The position numbers and the translations under genes were made by a program. From Sphingobacterium paucimobilis HER1398 (GTDB lineage: Bacteria; Bacteroidota; Bacteroidia; Sphingobacteriales; Sphingobacteriaceae), in assembly GCF_000416985.1 (NCBI RefSeq), contig NZ_ATDL01000010.1:38056-102055 (forward strand): a DNA stretch of 64,000 nucleotides, written 5' to 3'. The notes under the pieces are model-generated. The model did no database searches. It was not told the DNA's origin and saw nothing but the letters and a program-made list of their open reading frames with translations. Shown here one piece after another: positions 27,724 to 36,616 of the stretch; positions within the stretch are counted from its first letter, which is position 1, and each line of letters opens with the position of its first letter.

Positions 27724-28027
27724 GTTTTCCTAATTATTTTATTATCGTACTATAAAAAATCTACTATCTGAATCGGACTGTCCTTGGGATTCTTTTGTGA
27801 AAAGTCGTGGCCCAATACGCCGGATAATTATTAAATTAATTTGTATTTATCTAATAATCAATAGCTTGTAAGTTACTTAGGAAAGCTGAATTTGCTTTAC
27901 CTATAACTTTGGATTACAGCATAATAGTCTTTCGACTGTACGCATATCTATCCAAGCACAAAAGTAAGCAAATTATCTCTTGCAGATTAGAAAAAGAATG
28001 GTATAGAGTAGTTTTTACAAAAAGCTG
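27724..28027. other. Intergenic region between apaG and the ABC-F gene
   Basis: A 304-bp gap without a recognisable gene. On the minus strand TACTTTTG (27959-27966) matches the TAnnTTTG promoter box and would give the ABC-F gene a leader of about 230 nt. A small imperfect hairpin (GGAAAGC at 27880-27886 with GCTTTACC) lies within it. Attenuation of an ABC-F gene is known in other phyla, but no attenuator could be identified here. Confidence 0.4.
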
Positions 28028-28414
28028 TTAGTTCAGCCTGAATGACGCGGTGAGATTGAACCTCGGGATATTCACATTGAATTTTTTACCATCTATTTCT
28101 CGCATCATGGTGTAGTAGCCTTCCATATAGCCGAGTTCACTTTTTAGATTACATCCGGACACATATTGGTGCGATTGACCTGGTTGCAGGATGGGTTGTT
28201 CACCAACAATTCCTTCTCCATCTACTTGCTTGTGTTCGCCTATAGAATCAAAAATTTCCCAATGTCTGCTAATTAACTGAGCGGTGTAATCTGAAGTATT
28301 CTCTATAGTGATTCTATAGGCAAACATGAAATGCATATTATCAGCATTAGAATATTCTGGCTGATAGACGCATTCTACAGATACATTGATTCCCGCAGTT
28401 GATTGTGTGATCAT
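28028..28414 (-). CDS. apaG: ApaG family protein
   Basis: A 128-residue single-domain protein with the ApaG fibronectin-III-like fold: VSVECVYQPEYSN, YRITIENTSDYTAQLISRHW, DGEGIVGEQPILQPGQSHQYVSGC in pieces, and EGYYTMM. ApaG is associated with cobalt/magnesium resistance phenotypes in Enterobacteria, but its molecular function is not settled. It stands alone. The ABC-F gene lies downstream on the same strand, 304 bp away, and a lipoprotein gene diverges upstream. Confidence 0.92.
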   Translation of the reverse strand: MITQSTAGINVSVECVYQPEYSNADNMHFMFAYRITIENTSDYTAQLISRHWEIFDSIGEHKQVDGEGIVGEQPILQPGQSHQYVSGCNLKSELGYMEGYYTMMREIDGKKFNVNIPRFNLTASFRLN

Positions 28415-28562
28415 AACGTCAAAATTAGGAACTATGATTTAAAAATCATAATTCTACTACCTCTTGATAATAAATAGTTTAAATATATTAGATTCTTTTG
28501 ACTATTGTGGTTTTAGGGTATGCTTTTTGATGAAAAAAACAATATCCAAACTAATGATAGAA

Positions 28563-29216
28563 ATGAAAATAAAGAATGTGATGTTAGCTTCTTTGATCGG
28601 AGCTGGGTTGATGTATTCCTGTGGAAACAATGACGCTAAAGAACAGGATGCTCAAAATAATGAAAAAGGAGTTTTAGAGCAGATCGGTGAGTCTGCAGAA
28701 GCCATAAAGGGATTAAGCAAATTAGAAGAATATACCAAAGAGCTTGAATCTCGTATGAACGAGTTAAAAGCGATGAGCCCGATTTCCAATGATGTTTTTA
28801 AAAAGGTATTACCAGATACTTTTCAGGGATTAAAGCGTACATCTCTTCAAGTGGGAGAGATGAGTGCACTCAACTTAGCAAGTGGTAAAGCGGAATATGA
28901 AAATGAAGATCAGTCTAAAACTATAGTAGTTGATATTATGGATGGGGCAGGAGAAGGTGGTGCGAGTATTGTTTCGCTTATGTTTATGGGGATGATGAAT
29001 GATAAAGAAGAAATAACAGAAACAGGCTTTGAGAAAACGATGGACATTAATGGTACGAAAACTATGGTTAAGGAGTATAGCGATCAAGGGACGAAGGATT
29101 CAGAGATACAATGGATACATAATAAGCGTTTTGTAGTAAAACTCGAAGGTAGAGGTTATTCATTGGATGAATTGACAACAGCATTCAAAGGGCTAGATTT
29201 AACAGCTCTTAAATAG
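28563..29216 (+). CDS. Lipoprotein of unknown function
   Basis: I do not recognise a characterised family. Starting at the ATG at 28563 gives a lipoprotein signal peptide (MKIKNVMLASLIGAGLMYSC) with the lipobox cysteine at residue 20. Earlier in-frame ATGs at 28464, 28530 and 28554 would add residues before the signal peptide and are less likely. The mature part has a helical, charged first third (ELESRMNELKAM) and a beta-rich remainder ending in RGYSLDELTTAFKGLDL. It may sit in the outer or inner membrane facing the periplasm. It is followed by a strong bidirectional terminator. Confidence 0.78.
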   Translation: MKIKNVMLASLIGAGLMYSCGNNDAKEQDAQNNEKGVLEQIGESAEAIKGLSKLEEYTKELESRMNELKAMSPISNDVFKKVLPDTFQGLKRTSLQVGEMSALNLASGKAEYENEDQSKTIVVDIMDGAGEGGASIVSLMFMGMMNDKEEITETGFEKTMDINGTKTMVKEYSDQGTKDSEIQWIHNKRFVVKLEGRGYSLDELTTAFKGLDLTALK

Positions 29217-29225
29217 ACGGGGTTA

Positions 29226-29268
29226 TTCAATAAAAAAAGGGGCACATTTTGCCCCTCTTTTTATTGAA
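29226..29268. terminator. Bidirectional terminator between convergent genes
   Basis: TTCAATAAAAAAAGGGGCA (29226-29244) pairs with the segment ending at 29268 around a 4-nt loop, with A and T tracts on both sides. It overlaps the stop codon of the DUF4349 gene at 29261-29263. Confidence 0.9.
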
Positions 29269-30133
29269 TTCTTTTGTGTTTTTTATATCTCCGCCAACCT
29301 ATAAATGTCCCAAGCAGCAATAGTAGAATAGGCCAGATGCCAATTGCTCCAATAAAAATGTTTTCTATAAGTTCCCAGCCGAAACCAAAAGCTTCCTTCG
29401 TTTTTAGCCAAAACCCACTGTCACTATAGGCAATTATAGAGTCCGAGTTATATAGGTTTAATACAAGTGTACTATAGCCCACTTGATCCTTCATTACTCT
29501 TAGGGCACTTTCCGTGCTCTCTATCTCCTCTTGCAATTGCCTTATTTGTTCCTCTATTTCTAGGAGTTCTTTTACATTTTTAGCATTTGCCACCATATTT
29601 TGATACCGAGCTAGATATATTCTTTTACTTTTTACCCTTGATTCCAGATCATAGTACTGAAGAGATACATCTTGAGCATGAATAGATTTTTCCGTTATTT
29701 TATCATTGCTTTTCTCTATTCCCTCAAGAAAGGTGTCAAATTGAGAGGAGGGGATCCGTAGGGTTAGGTTATAGTTTGTATAAGTCGTCCCTGTGGTGGT
29801 ACTTTCCTGCTCATAATAGCCATTAGCCTTTTTTACAAGGGCATCGATTGCTATTTTGCTTTTTTTGAGGTCCTTAGATTCTATCGATATATTTCCGGTT
29901 CGTATTATTTTTTTTCCTTGGTTTAGTTTTTCTGCTTCTAGTTTCTCGTTTCCTAATTCTGTTGCTTCGCTTTTTAAAGGCATAGCGGTTGTGGCAGCCG
30001 CGTCTGCTGTTTTTAAGTCATAAGTCGTTGCTTTGTCAGCGCTGCTTTCCATTGAGACCTCTTTAGAGCCTTGCCCACATGCTAAAACACCTGTTAAGCT
30101 TAATAGAGCGAGTAGGAATGTTATCTTGTTCAT
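29261..30133 (-). CDS. DUF4349 domain lipoprotein
   Basis: A 290-residue envelope protein. The signal peptide ends in LTGVLACGQ, a good lipobox with cysteine at about residue 19. A Lys/Ala-rich spacer follows, then the DUF4349 domain (from KKIIRTGNISIESKDL to about VGYSTLVLNLY). This contains a long coiled coil (residues about 185-225, LLEIEEQIRQLQEEIEST). A C-terminal membrane segment (IGAIGIWPILLLLLGTFIGW) and a basic tail complete the protein. The family is widespread and its function is unknown. The double anchor (lipid plus helix) is typical for it. Confidence 0.9.
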   Translation of the reverse strand: MNKITFLLALLSLTGVLACGQGSKEVSMESSADKATTYDLKTADAAATTAMPLKSEATELGNEKLEAEKLNQGKKIIRTGNISIESKDLKKSKIAIDALVKKANGYYEQESTTTGTTYTNYNLTLRIPSSQFDTFLEGIEKSNDKITEKSIHAQDVSLQYYDLESRVKSKRIYLARYQNMVANAKNVKELLEIEEQIRQLQEEIESTESALRVMKDQVGYSTLVLNLYNSDSIIAYSDSGFWLKTKEAFGFGWELIENIFIGAIGIWPILLLLLGTFIGWRRYKKHKRIQ

Positions 30134-30245
30134 CTTCTTATTTTTTAGTTTGGCAAATAGCTAAGCCCTAATTATCGTTTTTTAGTTTTTGGGTTTTCAG
30201 ATAGATGCACAAACAGGTACTATTCCATAATTGACCGACATATTA

Positions 30246-30290
30246 TAACTAAAAAGGCGCTTAATGTATTGTTAAGCGCCTTTTTAGTTA
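30246..30290. terminator. Strong terminator at the end of the LLM oxidoreductase gene
   Basis: A 19-bp perfect stem starts at TAACTAAAAAGGCGC (30246 onward) with a 7-nt loop and ends at 30290. The A and T tracts make it usable from both strands. It overlaps the oxidoreductase stop codon at 30288-30290. Confidence 0.9.
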
Positions 30291-31322
30291 TTTGGTAGCC
30301 TCTCTTACTTTTGGAGCTATTTTCGTTCCGTATATTTCGATGGCTTTCATCATGTCTTTATGGTCTGGACTTCCCACATCAGTATGAGCGGAGAATCGCG
30401 TTAAACCGAAAGCTTCCTGAACCGCCAGAATCTTGTCTATAGACTCATTTGCATCTCCTACAATGAGATGCCCATGTGCAGAACGGCCAAAATCATATTG
30501 TGATTTCTGATAAGGAGGCCATCCTCTAGAAGCTCCTATTCTATTCATTTGTGCTCCATAGATAGGATAGTATTTTTCAGCAACGGCTTTACTGTCTTCT
30601 CCAAAGAATGCGTGCATATGTACACCTACTTGAAATTTGGTCATATCATGCCCATTATCTTCATAAGCCTGTTTGTACATTTCAAATAGTGGTGTAAACT
30701 GTTCCCAGGCACCACCGATGATGGCAAACATAACTGGCAAACCTAGTTTTCCTGCCCTGATTACAGAAGATGTCGTACCACCTACAGCTATCCAAATAGG
30801 TAGACCTTTTTCCGTAGCTCTCGGATGAATTTCTTGATTGATTAGTGATTTACGGAATTTCCCGGTCCAATTAATCGTTTCATTCTTTTTTATCCTGAGC
30901 AATAGATCTAATTTTTCCTCAAACAATTCACTATAATCCTTCAAATCATAACCGAAAAGAGGGAAGGATTCAATGAACGAGCCTCTTCCTGCCATTATTT
31001 CGGCACGACCTCCCGAGATAAGGTCTACTGTTGCAAAGTCCTGGTATAGTTTCACAGGATCTGTTGAACTGATGACCGAAACTGCAGAACCTAATTTAAT
31101 ATTCTTCGTTACAGTTGCTGCTGCTGCTAAAACTATCTCAGGCGAGGCTACAGCATAATCAGCCCTATGATGCTCGCCCATTCCAAAAAAGTCAAGGCCG
31201 ACTTCATCCATCAACTTAATTTCTTCGATAATCTCTTGAAGACGTTGCTGAGTAGATTGTATCTGTCCAGTCTTTGGATCGATTTGTAAATCGCCAAACA
31301 TACCTATTCCTAATTCTAACAT
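30288..31322 (-). CDS. LLM-class flavin-dependent oxidoreductase
   Basis: A 344-residue member of the bacterial luciferase-like superfamily (FMN/F420 TIM barrel). The N-terminus MLELGIGMFGDL, the GMGEHHRADYAVASPEIVLAAAA segment (in pieces), the GSAVSVISSTDPVKLYQDFATVDLISGGRAEI block and PIWIAVGGTTSSVIRAG are all diagnostic. Substrate is unknown. Members of this subgroup are flavin reductase-dependent monooxygenases or reductases. It is monocistronic, with its own terminator. Confidence 0.92.
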   Translation of the reverse strand: MLELGIGMFGDLQIDPKTGQIQSTQQRLQEIIEEIKLMDEVGLDFFGMGEHHRADYAVASPEIVLAAAATVTKNIKLGSAVSVISSTDPVKLYQDFATVDLISGGRAEIMAGRGSFIESFPLFGYDLKDYSELFEEKLDLLLRIKKNETINWTGKFRKSLINQEIHPRATEKGLPIWIAVGGTTSSVIRAGKLGLPVMFAIIGGAWEQFTPLFEMYKQAYEDNGHDMTKFQVGVHMHAFFGEDSKAVAEKYYPIYGAQMNRIGASRGWPPYQKSQYDFGRSAHGHLIVGDANESIDKILAVQEAFGLTRFSAHTDVGSPDHKDMMKAIEIYGTKIAPKVREATK

Positions 31323-31448
31323 AGTTTTTAGTATTTAAATGTAAAACCAAATGTCAGGTATTATCATCATAGTAGATATCCTGACCATTTTAACTATACA
31401 AATGTAACGTACTTTGGATTCGTAAAACTTAAGATAGATTAAGAAAAT

Positions 31449-32030
31449 CTAGCCATGTATATACTCCTTAGTACCGTAGGATTGTATCAGCTCTCCTTCA
31501 AAATCCAGCCATTCTTTCCAGCGTTTTTCTACGTCAACGTCTTTGGTATATTTACGGGCAAAGTTTAAAAACGTAGTGTAGTGATTTGCTTCCGAAACCA
31601 TCAGGTCATGGTAGAATTTTGCCAGTTCCTCGTCTTCTATATTTTTAGAAAGCACTCGAAATCTTTCGCAGCTTCGTGCCTCTATCATCGCAGCAAACAA
31701 CAGACGGTCTACAAAAGCTTGGTTTCTAGATCCATCTTTCTTTAAAAACTTCATCAGTTGCCCTACATAATCATCTTTCCTTTCCCGTCCCAGTGTATAT
31801 CCTCTTTCTTTGATAATACCTATTACCATTTTGAAATGTTCTATTTCTTCCAGTGCGATATCCGTCAGTTCGTGTACGAGATCTTCAAACTCTGGATTCT
31901 GAGTAATCAACATTATAGCATTAGAGGCAGCTTTTTGTTCGCACCACGCATGGTCTGTCAAAATTTCCTCTAAATTAGATTCCGCAATATTGGCCCAGCG
32001 AGGGTCTGTAAGTAGTTTTAGTCCTAGCAT
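31449..32030 (-). CDS. miaE: tRNA-(ms2io6A)-hydroxylase
   Basis: MiaE hydroxylates the isopentenyl group of ms2i6A at tRNA position 37 using a di-iron centre. The 193-residue ferritin-like four-helix protein shows ExxH pairs EEIEH and EANHY plus additional glutamates (EQKAA and EARSCERF), enough for two irons. The modification depends on MiaA, whose gene is 7 kb downstream in this window, and on MiaB, which is not here. Its upstream region holds a candidate structured RNA. Confidence 0.93.
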   Translation of the reverse strand: MLGLKLLTDPRWANIAESNLEEILTDHAWCEQKAASNAIMLITQNPEFEDLVHELTDIALEEIEHFKMVIGIIKERGYTLGRERKDDYVGQLMKFLKKDGSRNQAFVDRLLFAAMIEARSCERFRVLSKNIEDEELAKFYHDLMVSEANHYTTFLNFARKYTKDVDVEKRWKEWLDFEGELIQSYGTKEYIHG

Positions 32031-32117
32031 TTTGTTCTCGATTTTTTCCTACTACAAACTTAGATAATTTCCTTTACATAAACTTTCTTTAGGAACAGTG
32101 CTTAGGCAGCGTGGTGT

Positions 32118-32215
32118 CAAATGCTAAAAACCGGTCCCCAGAAAGAAAGATCCTTGAGACCGGTTTGGGCTGGGATTAGCCTGCCATCCCCATTCACATT
32201 ATTCCCACAATCTTA
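32118..32215 (-). ncRNA. Candidate structured RNA or long leader of miaE
   Basis: On the minus strand a GGGAT...ATCCC hairpin is followed by an 11-bp stem (AAACCGGTCTC with GGGACCGGTTT, one G-U pair, 17-nt loop) ending in TTTTT. The block is clearly more GC-rich than the flanks. It could be a small RNA with its own terminator, or an attenuator in the miaE leader. It does not match the SRP, 6S or tmRNA signatures I know. Confidence 0.35.
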
Positions 32216-32256
32216 TCATAGGTAGTAACTGTCATGTATGAATTCAGAAGAAGCCA

Positions 32257-32288
32257 TTTATTCGGTTAATTTAATTGTGTTATTTTTG
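32257..32288 (+). promoter_or_regulatory. Candidate promoter of the glycosyltransferase gene
   Basis: TATTTTTG (32281-32288) fits the TAnnTTTG box. A weak TTTA lies 20 bp before it in place of the -33 TTTG. It would start transcription about 48 bp before the ATG at 32343. Confidence 0.35.
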
Positions 32289-32342
32289 CGTAATTAAGGT
32301 TGTTTAAAGATAGTTAAAAAATAAAAGCAGAGATAGTTAAAA

Positions 32343-33590
32343 ATGCTAAAAGTTCTCTTTATCGGTTTAGTATGGCCAGAACCCACTTCTTCAGCTGCCG
32401 GTTGGCGAATATTACATTTGGTACGCTTATTTTCAGAATATTATGAGGTTCATTTTGCTTCAGCGGCTGCAGCAGGGCCTTATTCTTTCGACATGGGGTC
32501 TATAGGAGTAATATCACATTCTATCCAGCTGAATGATTCTTCTTTTGATGATTTCATTAAGGATCTAAATCCTCATATTGTTGTTTTCGATCGTTTTATG
32601 ATAGAAGAGCAATATAGTTGGCGGGTTGCGGAGCAATGCCCGGATGCGATTCGCATATTGGATACAGAGGATTTACACTTCGTCAGGTTAGCCAGACAGG
32701 AAGCTTTTAAGAAGAAACAGAAAATAAACTATAGAACAGATGTCGCCAAGCGCGAGATCGCATCTATATTACGTTCTGATTTGTCTTTGATTATTTCCCA
32801 AGATGAGATGAGGCTTCTGACTAATGATTTTATGGTGCCCAATGAGCGTTTATTTTTTCTGCCTTTTCAGGAAGAAAAGCTAACACAGGTACACGAATTA
32901 TCTTTGCCATCTTTTGAGCAGCGTAAACACTTTGTATTCATCGGTAATTTTATACACGAACCTAATTGGCGTACAGTAGAGGTTTTAAAATACAAGATAT
33001 GGCCTGATATACGTAAAAGGGAAGGTCAGGCAGAGCTTCACGTTTTCGGAGCATATGCTTCGGAAAAAGTATTTCAATTGCACAAGCCTAAGGAAGGGTT
33101 CTTTATTAAGGGAAGGGCGGAGGATGCAAGAGAGACTGTTGCCCAGTATAAAGTATTGTTGGCCCCCATACCCTTTGGAGCTGGTGCAAAAGGAAAGTTA
33201 GTCGATGCCATGTATGCTGGTACACCATCGATGAGCAGTACGATAGGTGCGGAGTCGATGCTATCCGGCAGTGAGTGGGCTGGTTTCATTGCTGATGACA
33301 CCGATTCTTTTGTTGCAAACACGTTGAGATTGTATCGTGACAAGAGCCTTTGGGAAGAAAAACAAGAGGTTGGTTTTCGTATCTTTAACGATTTATATGC
33401 CGATAATTCTTACAGTCAAGAGTTTATTGCTAAACTTCAAGCGCTTCAGGCAGACCTTAGGTCCTTTAGAAACAGAAATTTTTTTGCAGATATATTGATG
33501 TATCAATCGTTTCAATCCACGAAGTATATGTCATTGTGGATTGAAACGAAGAATAAAACTAAGCCATCATCAATTCCAGACCATCCTTGA
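32343..33590 (+). CDS. Glycosyltransferase (GT-B fold, group 1-like)
   Basis: A 415-residue protein with a GT-B layout. An N-terminal half begins LKVLFIGLVWPEPTSSAAGWRI and contains DRFMIEEQYSWRV. The C-terminal donor-binding half has HFVFIGNFIHEPNW, ELHVFGAYASEKV, and the motif PFGAGAKGKLVDAMYAGTPSMS with the expected Gly/Lys residues. Acceptor and sugar are unknown. Lipopolysaccharide or protein glycosylation is plausible. Its last 32 bp overlap the convergent aromatic hydroxylase gene. The C-terminal tail after RSFRNRNFF is not family-like and contains an inverted repeat, so the natural stop may have been lost. Confidence 0.85.
   Translation: MLKVLFIGLVWPEPTSSAAGWRILHLVRLFSEYYEVHFASAAAAGPYSFDMGSIGVISHSIQLNDSSFDDFIKDLNPHIVVFDRFMIEEQYSWRVAEQCPDAIRILDTEDLHFVRLARQEAFKKKQKINYRTDVAKREIASILRSDLSLIISQDEMRLLTNDFMVPNERLFFLPFQEEKLTQVHELSLPSFEQRKHFVFIGNFIHEPNWRTVEVLKYKIWPDIRKREGQAELHVFGAYASEKVFQLHKPKEGFFIKGRAEDARETVAQYKVLLAPIPFGAGAKGKLVDAMYAGTPSMSSTIGAESMLSGSEWAGFIADDTDSFVANTLRLYRDKSLWEEKQEVGFRIFNDLYADNSYSQEFIAKLQALQADLRSFRNRNFFADILMYQSFQSTKYMSLWIETKNKTKPSSIPDHP
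33508..33548 (-). terminator. Terminator-like hairpin at the 3' end of phhA, inside the glycosyltransferase CDS
   Basis: CGTTTCAATCCAC (33508-33520) pairs perfectly with GTGGATTGAAACG (33536-33548) around a 15-nt loop. It lies 10 bp past the hydroxylase stop on the minus strand and within the last 30 codons of the glycosyltransferase. It has no strong T-tract. Confidence 0.5.
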
Positions 33591-35304
33591 TAAGATGAGC
33601 AATAGATGATTTGGTGTTTTGTAGATCATTTAGTCTTTTTGTACATTGATCGAACAGTTGATTATTTCCAGCTTGATAAGCAAGTTCTGCGATTTCTAGA
33701 GTCAATAGCCAATCCTCTGGATAGATTTTGTGGACTTTATGGAAGATTTGTTCCAGATCAAGGTTTGAATTTGTTTCTTCGCGATGATTGCGAACGGCCA
33801 AATACAAGTTTTCTAGATCGATTTTTTCTTGAGTCTTGTGCTGTTTTATGGTTTTGGTCGCAGAAACATGTGAAATGAGATCAAAACTGCTATTATCTGC
33901 TGGCCCAGAATAGCAAGAACTCACTTTTTTACCTATCGCCATATCATAGATTCCCCATTCCGGCTGGAACAAAATTTCATCCTGATGACGCACTGTACAG
34001 TTTTCCAAAGAAATCAGTATAATTTTTCCTTTTATATTTCTTCGACCTGTTATAATACGGCCCTCTACGGTGATATTACCTTCAAATTCCAATTTGATAT
34101 CTTTTCCTTCTTCTATATTATAAGCCTGTAGATCTTTGGGACTCATGTCTTCTATAGAAAGGTTGATTCCTTTGAGTTTACCTATGGGAGATCCAAATCC
34201 TTGGCTATGGTAATCGGTACCATGATTAATAAGTTCCCGATCATGATAAGCTAATGACGTCGGAGATGAGGTGTGTATATATATAGGTTTTCCTTGGTGC
34301 TCAATTACTCGACTGAATATTCCGGATATCTGTATTCCTGTAGAGAGTTCTATCGTACCCAGTGCTCTGGATTCTATAAGCTTGTTTAATCCACTGATTC
34401 CTCCCGTCCGTAATGCCATTGTATTGGCAAACTCTTCCAAAACCAAGCTAAGGTAAGCAAAATCCGGTGTGACATACAGCTGGGGCTGTGGTTTGGTAAT
34501 ATCAAATCCTTGATAAGCAGCGCTGATATCATAAGGTATCTTCTTGACTTCTTCGCGCATACACGAAGCAGACTCTCCAATAGAAGACAGTAGTCCTGCT
34601 CCATATATCTTAGGATCATTCAACGTACCGATCAAGCCATATTCTACCGTCCACCAATGTAAATTTCGAATCAGTGCCATCTCAGAAGGTTCTATTTTCT
34701 TGTTCTGAAGTTCGTTAACCAAGCTTTCTACCTTTTCTATTTTTTCTAAAGGAGTACCTTCCGCTTCTTTAAGAATAGAGAGTTCGCGTATAGCTTCATA
34801 TATTTCATAGTCATGGGCAGAAGATATTGCCTTGCTCCCGATTTCTCCAAAGCGCCTAAGGTATTCTGCATATTCTCTATTTGCTATAATAGGAGCGTGA
34901 CCAGCTCCTTCATGAATAATATCGGGAGCCGGAGTATATTCAATATTCTCCAGCTGGCGGATATCCGAAGCTATTACAAGCACATGGTATGCCTGAAACT
35001 CCATAAAAGCATTTGGAGGAATAAAGCCATCTACTGCAACAGCAGCCCAGCCTATTTCCTTCAGAATCCGATTCATCCCATACATGTCCGGTATTTTGTC
35101 TATTTCCAGTCCTGTTTTTTTCAACCCTTCAAGATAGGATTCATGAGCTACCTTAGATAGATAATCTACATTTTTACGCATTACGTAGCGCCACACTGCT
35201 TGATTTATAGGTGTGTATTCATTGTAGTTCTGGGGTTTAATAAACTGCCTTAAATGTTTCGGAAGGCGGTCTAGAATTGGGTTTGACTCATAATTTGTAT
35301 GCAT
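33559..35304 (-). CDS. phhA: Aromatic amino acid hydroxylase (phenylalanine 4-monooxygenase family)
   Basis: A 581-residue pterin-dependent hydroxylase. The iron ligands are visible in IIHEGAGHAPII (two histidines) and in the WWTVEYGLIG segment (glutamate), with DPKIYGAGLLSSIGE after them. The catalytic domain occupies roughly residues 1-350. The remaining 230 residues are a C-terminal extension with a beta-rich region and a helical tail, typical of the long form in Bacteroidota and absent from the Proteobacterial enzyme of about 260-300 residues. It converts phenylalanine to tyrosine, or possibly tyrosine or tryptophan analogues. Function of the extension is unknown. The pterin recycling genes are not in the window. 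Confidence 0.9.
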   Translation of the reverse strand: MHTNYESNPILDRLPKHLRQFIKPQNYNEYTPINQAVWRYVMRKNVDYLSKVAHESYLEGLKKTGLEIDKIPDMYGMNRILKEIGWAAVAVDGFIPPNAFMEFQAYHVLVIASDIRQLENIEYTPAPDIIHEGAGHAPIIANREYAEYLRRFGEIGSKAISSAHDYEIYEAIRELSILKEAEGTPLEKIEKVESLVNELQNKKIEPSEMALIRNLHWWTVEYGLIGTLNDPKIYGAGLLSSIGESASCMREEVKKIPYDISAAYQGFDITKPQPQLYVTPDFAYLSLVLEEFANTMALRTGGISGLNKLIESRALGTIELSTGIQISGIFSRVIEHQGKPIYIHTSSPTSLAYHDRELINHGTDYHSQGFGSPIGKLKGINLSIEDMSPKDLQAYNIEEGKDIKLEFEGNITVEGRIITGRRNIKGKIILISLENCTVRHQDEILFQPEWGIYDMAIGKKVSSCYSGPADNSSFDLISHVSATKTIKQHKTQEKIDLENLYLAVRNHREETNSNLDLEQIFHKVHKIYPEDWLLTLEIAELAYQAGNNQLFDQCTKRLNDLQNTKSSIAHLIKDGLELMMA

Positions 35305-35528
35305 GACTTGCTATATTATTTATCAAACTTAACAAATTCCGATATAAATTCTAAGAAAAGACAGTCATAAGAAATTATATTTTTCGCTACTTTCTTTGTC
35401 TTCTTCGGAATGAGAGCAGTAATTTTATCAAAAAATAAGCTTATCTTTCATTACTTAAACTTAATATTACAAATGAGCTTGTGGACAAATTTTTTATAAC
35501 CATAAGCCTCTCAACAAAAACAAATTAG

Positions 35529-36584
35529 ATGAAAACGATAAAAGGACCTGGTATTTTTCTAGCACAATTTATTGCTGATGAAGCTCCATTTGATTCTATA
35601 GATAACATTGCACAATGGGCAAAATCTTTAGGATTTAAAGGACTTCAGATCCCAACAGGGGATCCTCATTATTTTGATTTGCAAAAAGCTGCCGAAAGTA
35701 AAACCTATGCAGACGAATACAAAGGAAAGTTAAAAGAATTAGGACTCGAGATTACCGAATTGTCAACGCATTTGCAGGGACAATTGGTCGCAGTCCATCC
35801 GGCATATGACAAGCTTTTTGATGCATTTGCTCCGGAGCAGTATCGGAATAATCCAAAAGCACGTACAGAATGGGCAATACAGCAATTGAAATATGGTGCA
35901 AAAGCCTCACAGAATCTAGGATTAAAAGCTCATGCTACCTTTAGTGGATCTTTATTATGGCAGTATTTTCACCCTTGGCCACAGCGGCCAGAAGGATTGG
36001 TAGATGAGGCATTTACAGAGTTGGCTAGACGATGGAAACCAATTCTAGACACCTTTGAGGACTGTGGTGTAGATTTGTGTTATGAGATACATCCTGGGGA
36101 AGATTTATTTGATGGGATTACTTATGAGATGTTTCTGGAAAAGGTAAATAATCATCCGAGAGCTTGCCTATTATATGACCCATCTCATTTTGTTCTGCAG
36201 CAGCTTGATTATATACAGTATATTGATTTTTACCACGAACGTATTAAGGCATTTCACGTCAAAGACTCTGAATTCAATCCTACGGGCAAACAGGGAACAT
36301 TTGGAGGTTATCAAAGTTGGTTGAATAGAGCCGGTAGATACCGTTCTCCAGGAGATGGTCAGGTTGATTTCAAAACCATATTCAGCAAACTGAGCCAGTA
36401 TGGGTACGATGGATGGGCAGTGATGGAGTGGGAATGCTGTATCAAAAATCAGATCGATGGAGCGACAGAAGGCTCTAAATTTATCTCGGATCATATCATC
36501 CGAGTGACAGATAAGGCATTTGATGATTTTGCTTCTACCGGAGCAGATTCTGCCTTTAATAAAGAAATTTTAGGACTTAGTTAA
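35529..36584 (+). CDS. Sugar phosphate isomerase/epimerase (TIM barrel)
   Basis: A 351-residue AP-endonuclease-2/xylose-isomerase-like TIM barrel. Candidate metal ligands are in CYEIHPGEDLFDG, LLYDPSHFVLQQLDY, KAFHVKDSEF and AVMEWECCIK. Related proteins act with Gfo/Idh/MocA dehydrogenases on inositols or keto-sugars, and one such gene lies 1.5 kb downstream, though not adjacent. Substrate cannot be named from sequence. It ends in a perfect bidirectional terminator shared with def. Confidence 0.88.
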   Translation: MKTIKGPGIFLAQFIADEAPFDSIDNIAQWAKSLGFKGLQIPTGDPHYFDLQKAAESKTYADEYKGKLKELGLEITELSTHLQGQLVAVHPAYDKLFDAFAPEQYRNNPKARTEWAIQQLKYGAKASQNLGLKAHATFSGSLLWQYFHPWPQRPEGLVDEAFTELARRWKPILDTFEDCGVDLCYEIHPGEDLFDGITYEMFLEKVNNHPRACLLYDPSHFVLQQLDYIQYIDFYHERIKAFHVKDSEFNPTGKQGTFGGYQSWLNRAGRYRSPGDGQVDFKTIFSKLSQYGYDGWAVMEWECCIKNQIDGATEGSKFISDHIIRVTDKAFDDFASTGADSAFNKEILGLS

Positions 36585-36585
36585 T

Positions 36586-36616
36586 AAAAAAGGCGCTCTG
36601 CAGAGCGCCTTTTTTT
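36586..36616. terminator. Bidirectional terminator between convergent genes
   Basis: AAAAAAGGCGCTCTG (36586-36600) is directly followed by its complement CAGAGCGCCTTTTTT, a 15-bp stem whose innermost pairs must open to form the loop. T-tracts are present on both strands. Its right end overlaps the def stop codon region. Confidence 0.9.

Larger units (their letters stand above)
32031..32342. other. Intergenic region between miaE and the glycosyltransferase gene
   Basis: A 312-bp gap between divergent genes. It contains two hairpin-forming segments in unusually GC-rich sequence (see the ncRNA candidate) and, at its right end, a TATTTTTG promoter box for the glycosyltransferase gene. Confidence 0.5.

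Noticed and set aside
32118..32215. Assignment of the GC-rich hairpins to SRP RNA, 6S RNA or tmRNA
   Set aside because: The GGAAGG/AGCA apical motif of SRP RNA and the tmRNA ends are absent, and no 6S central bubble could be drawn.
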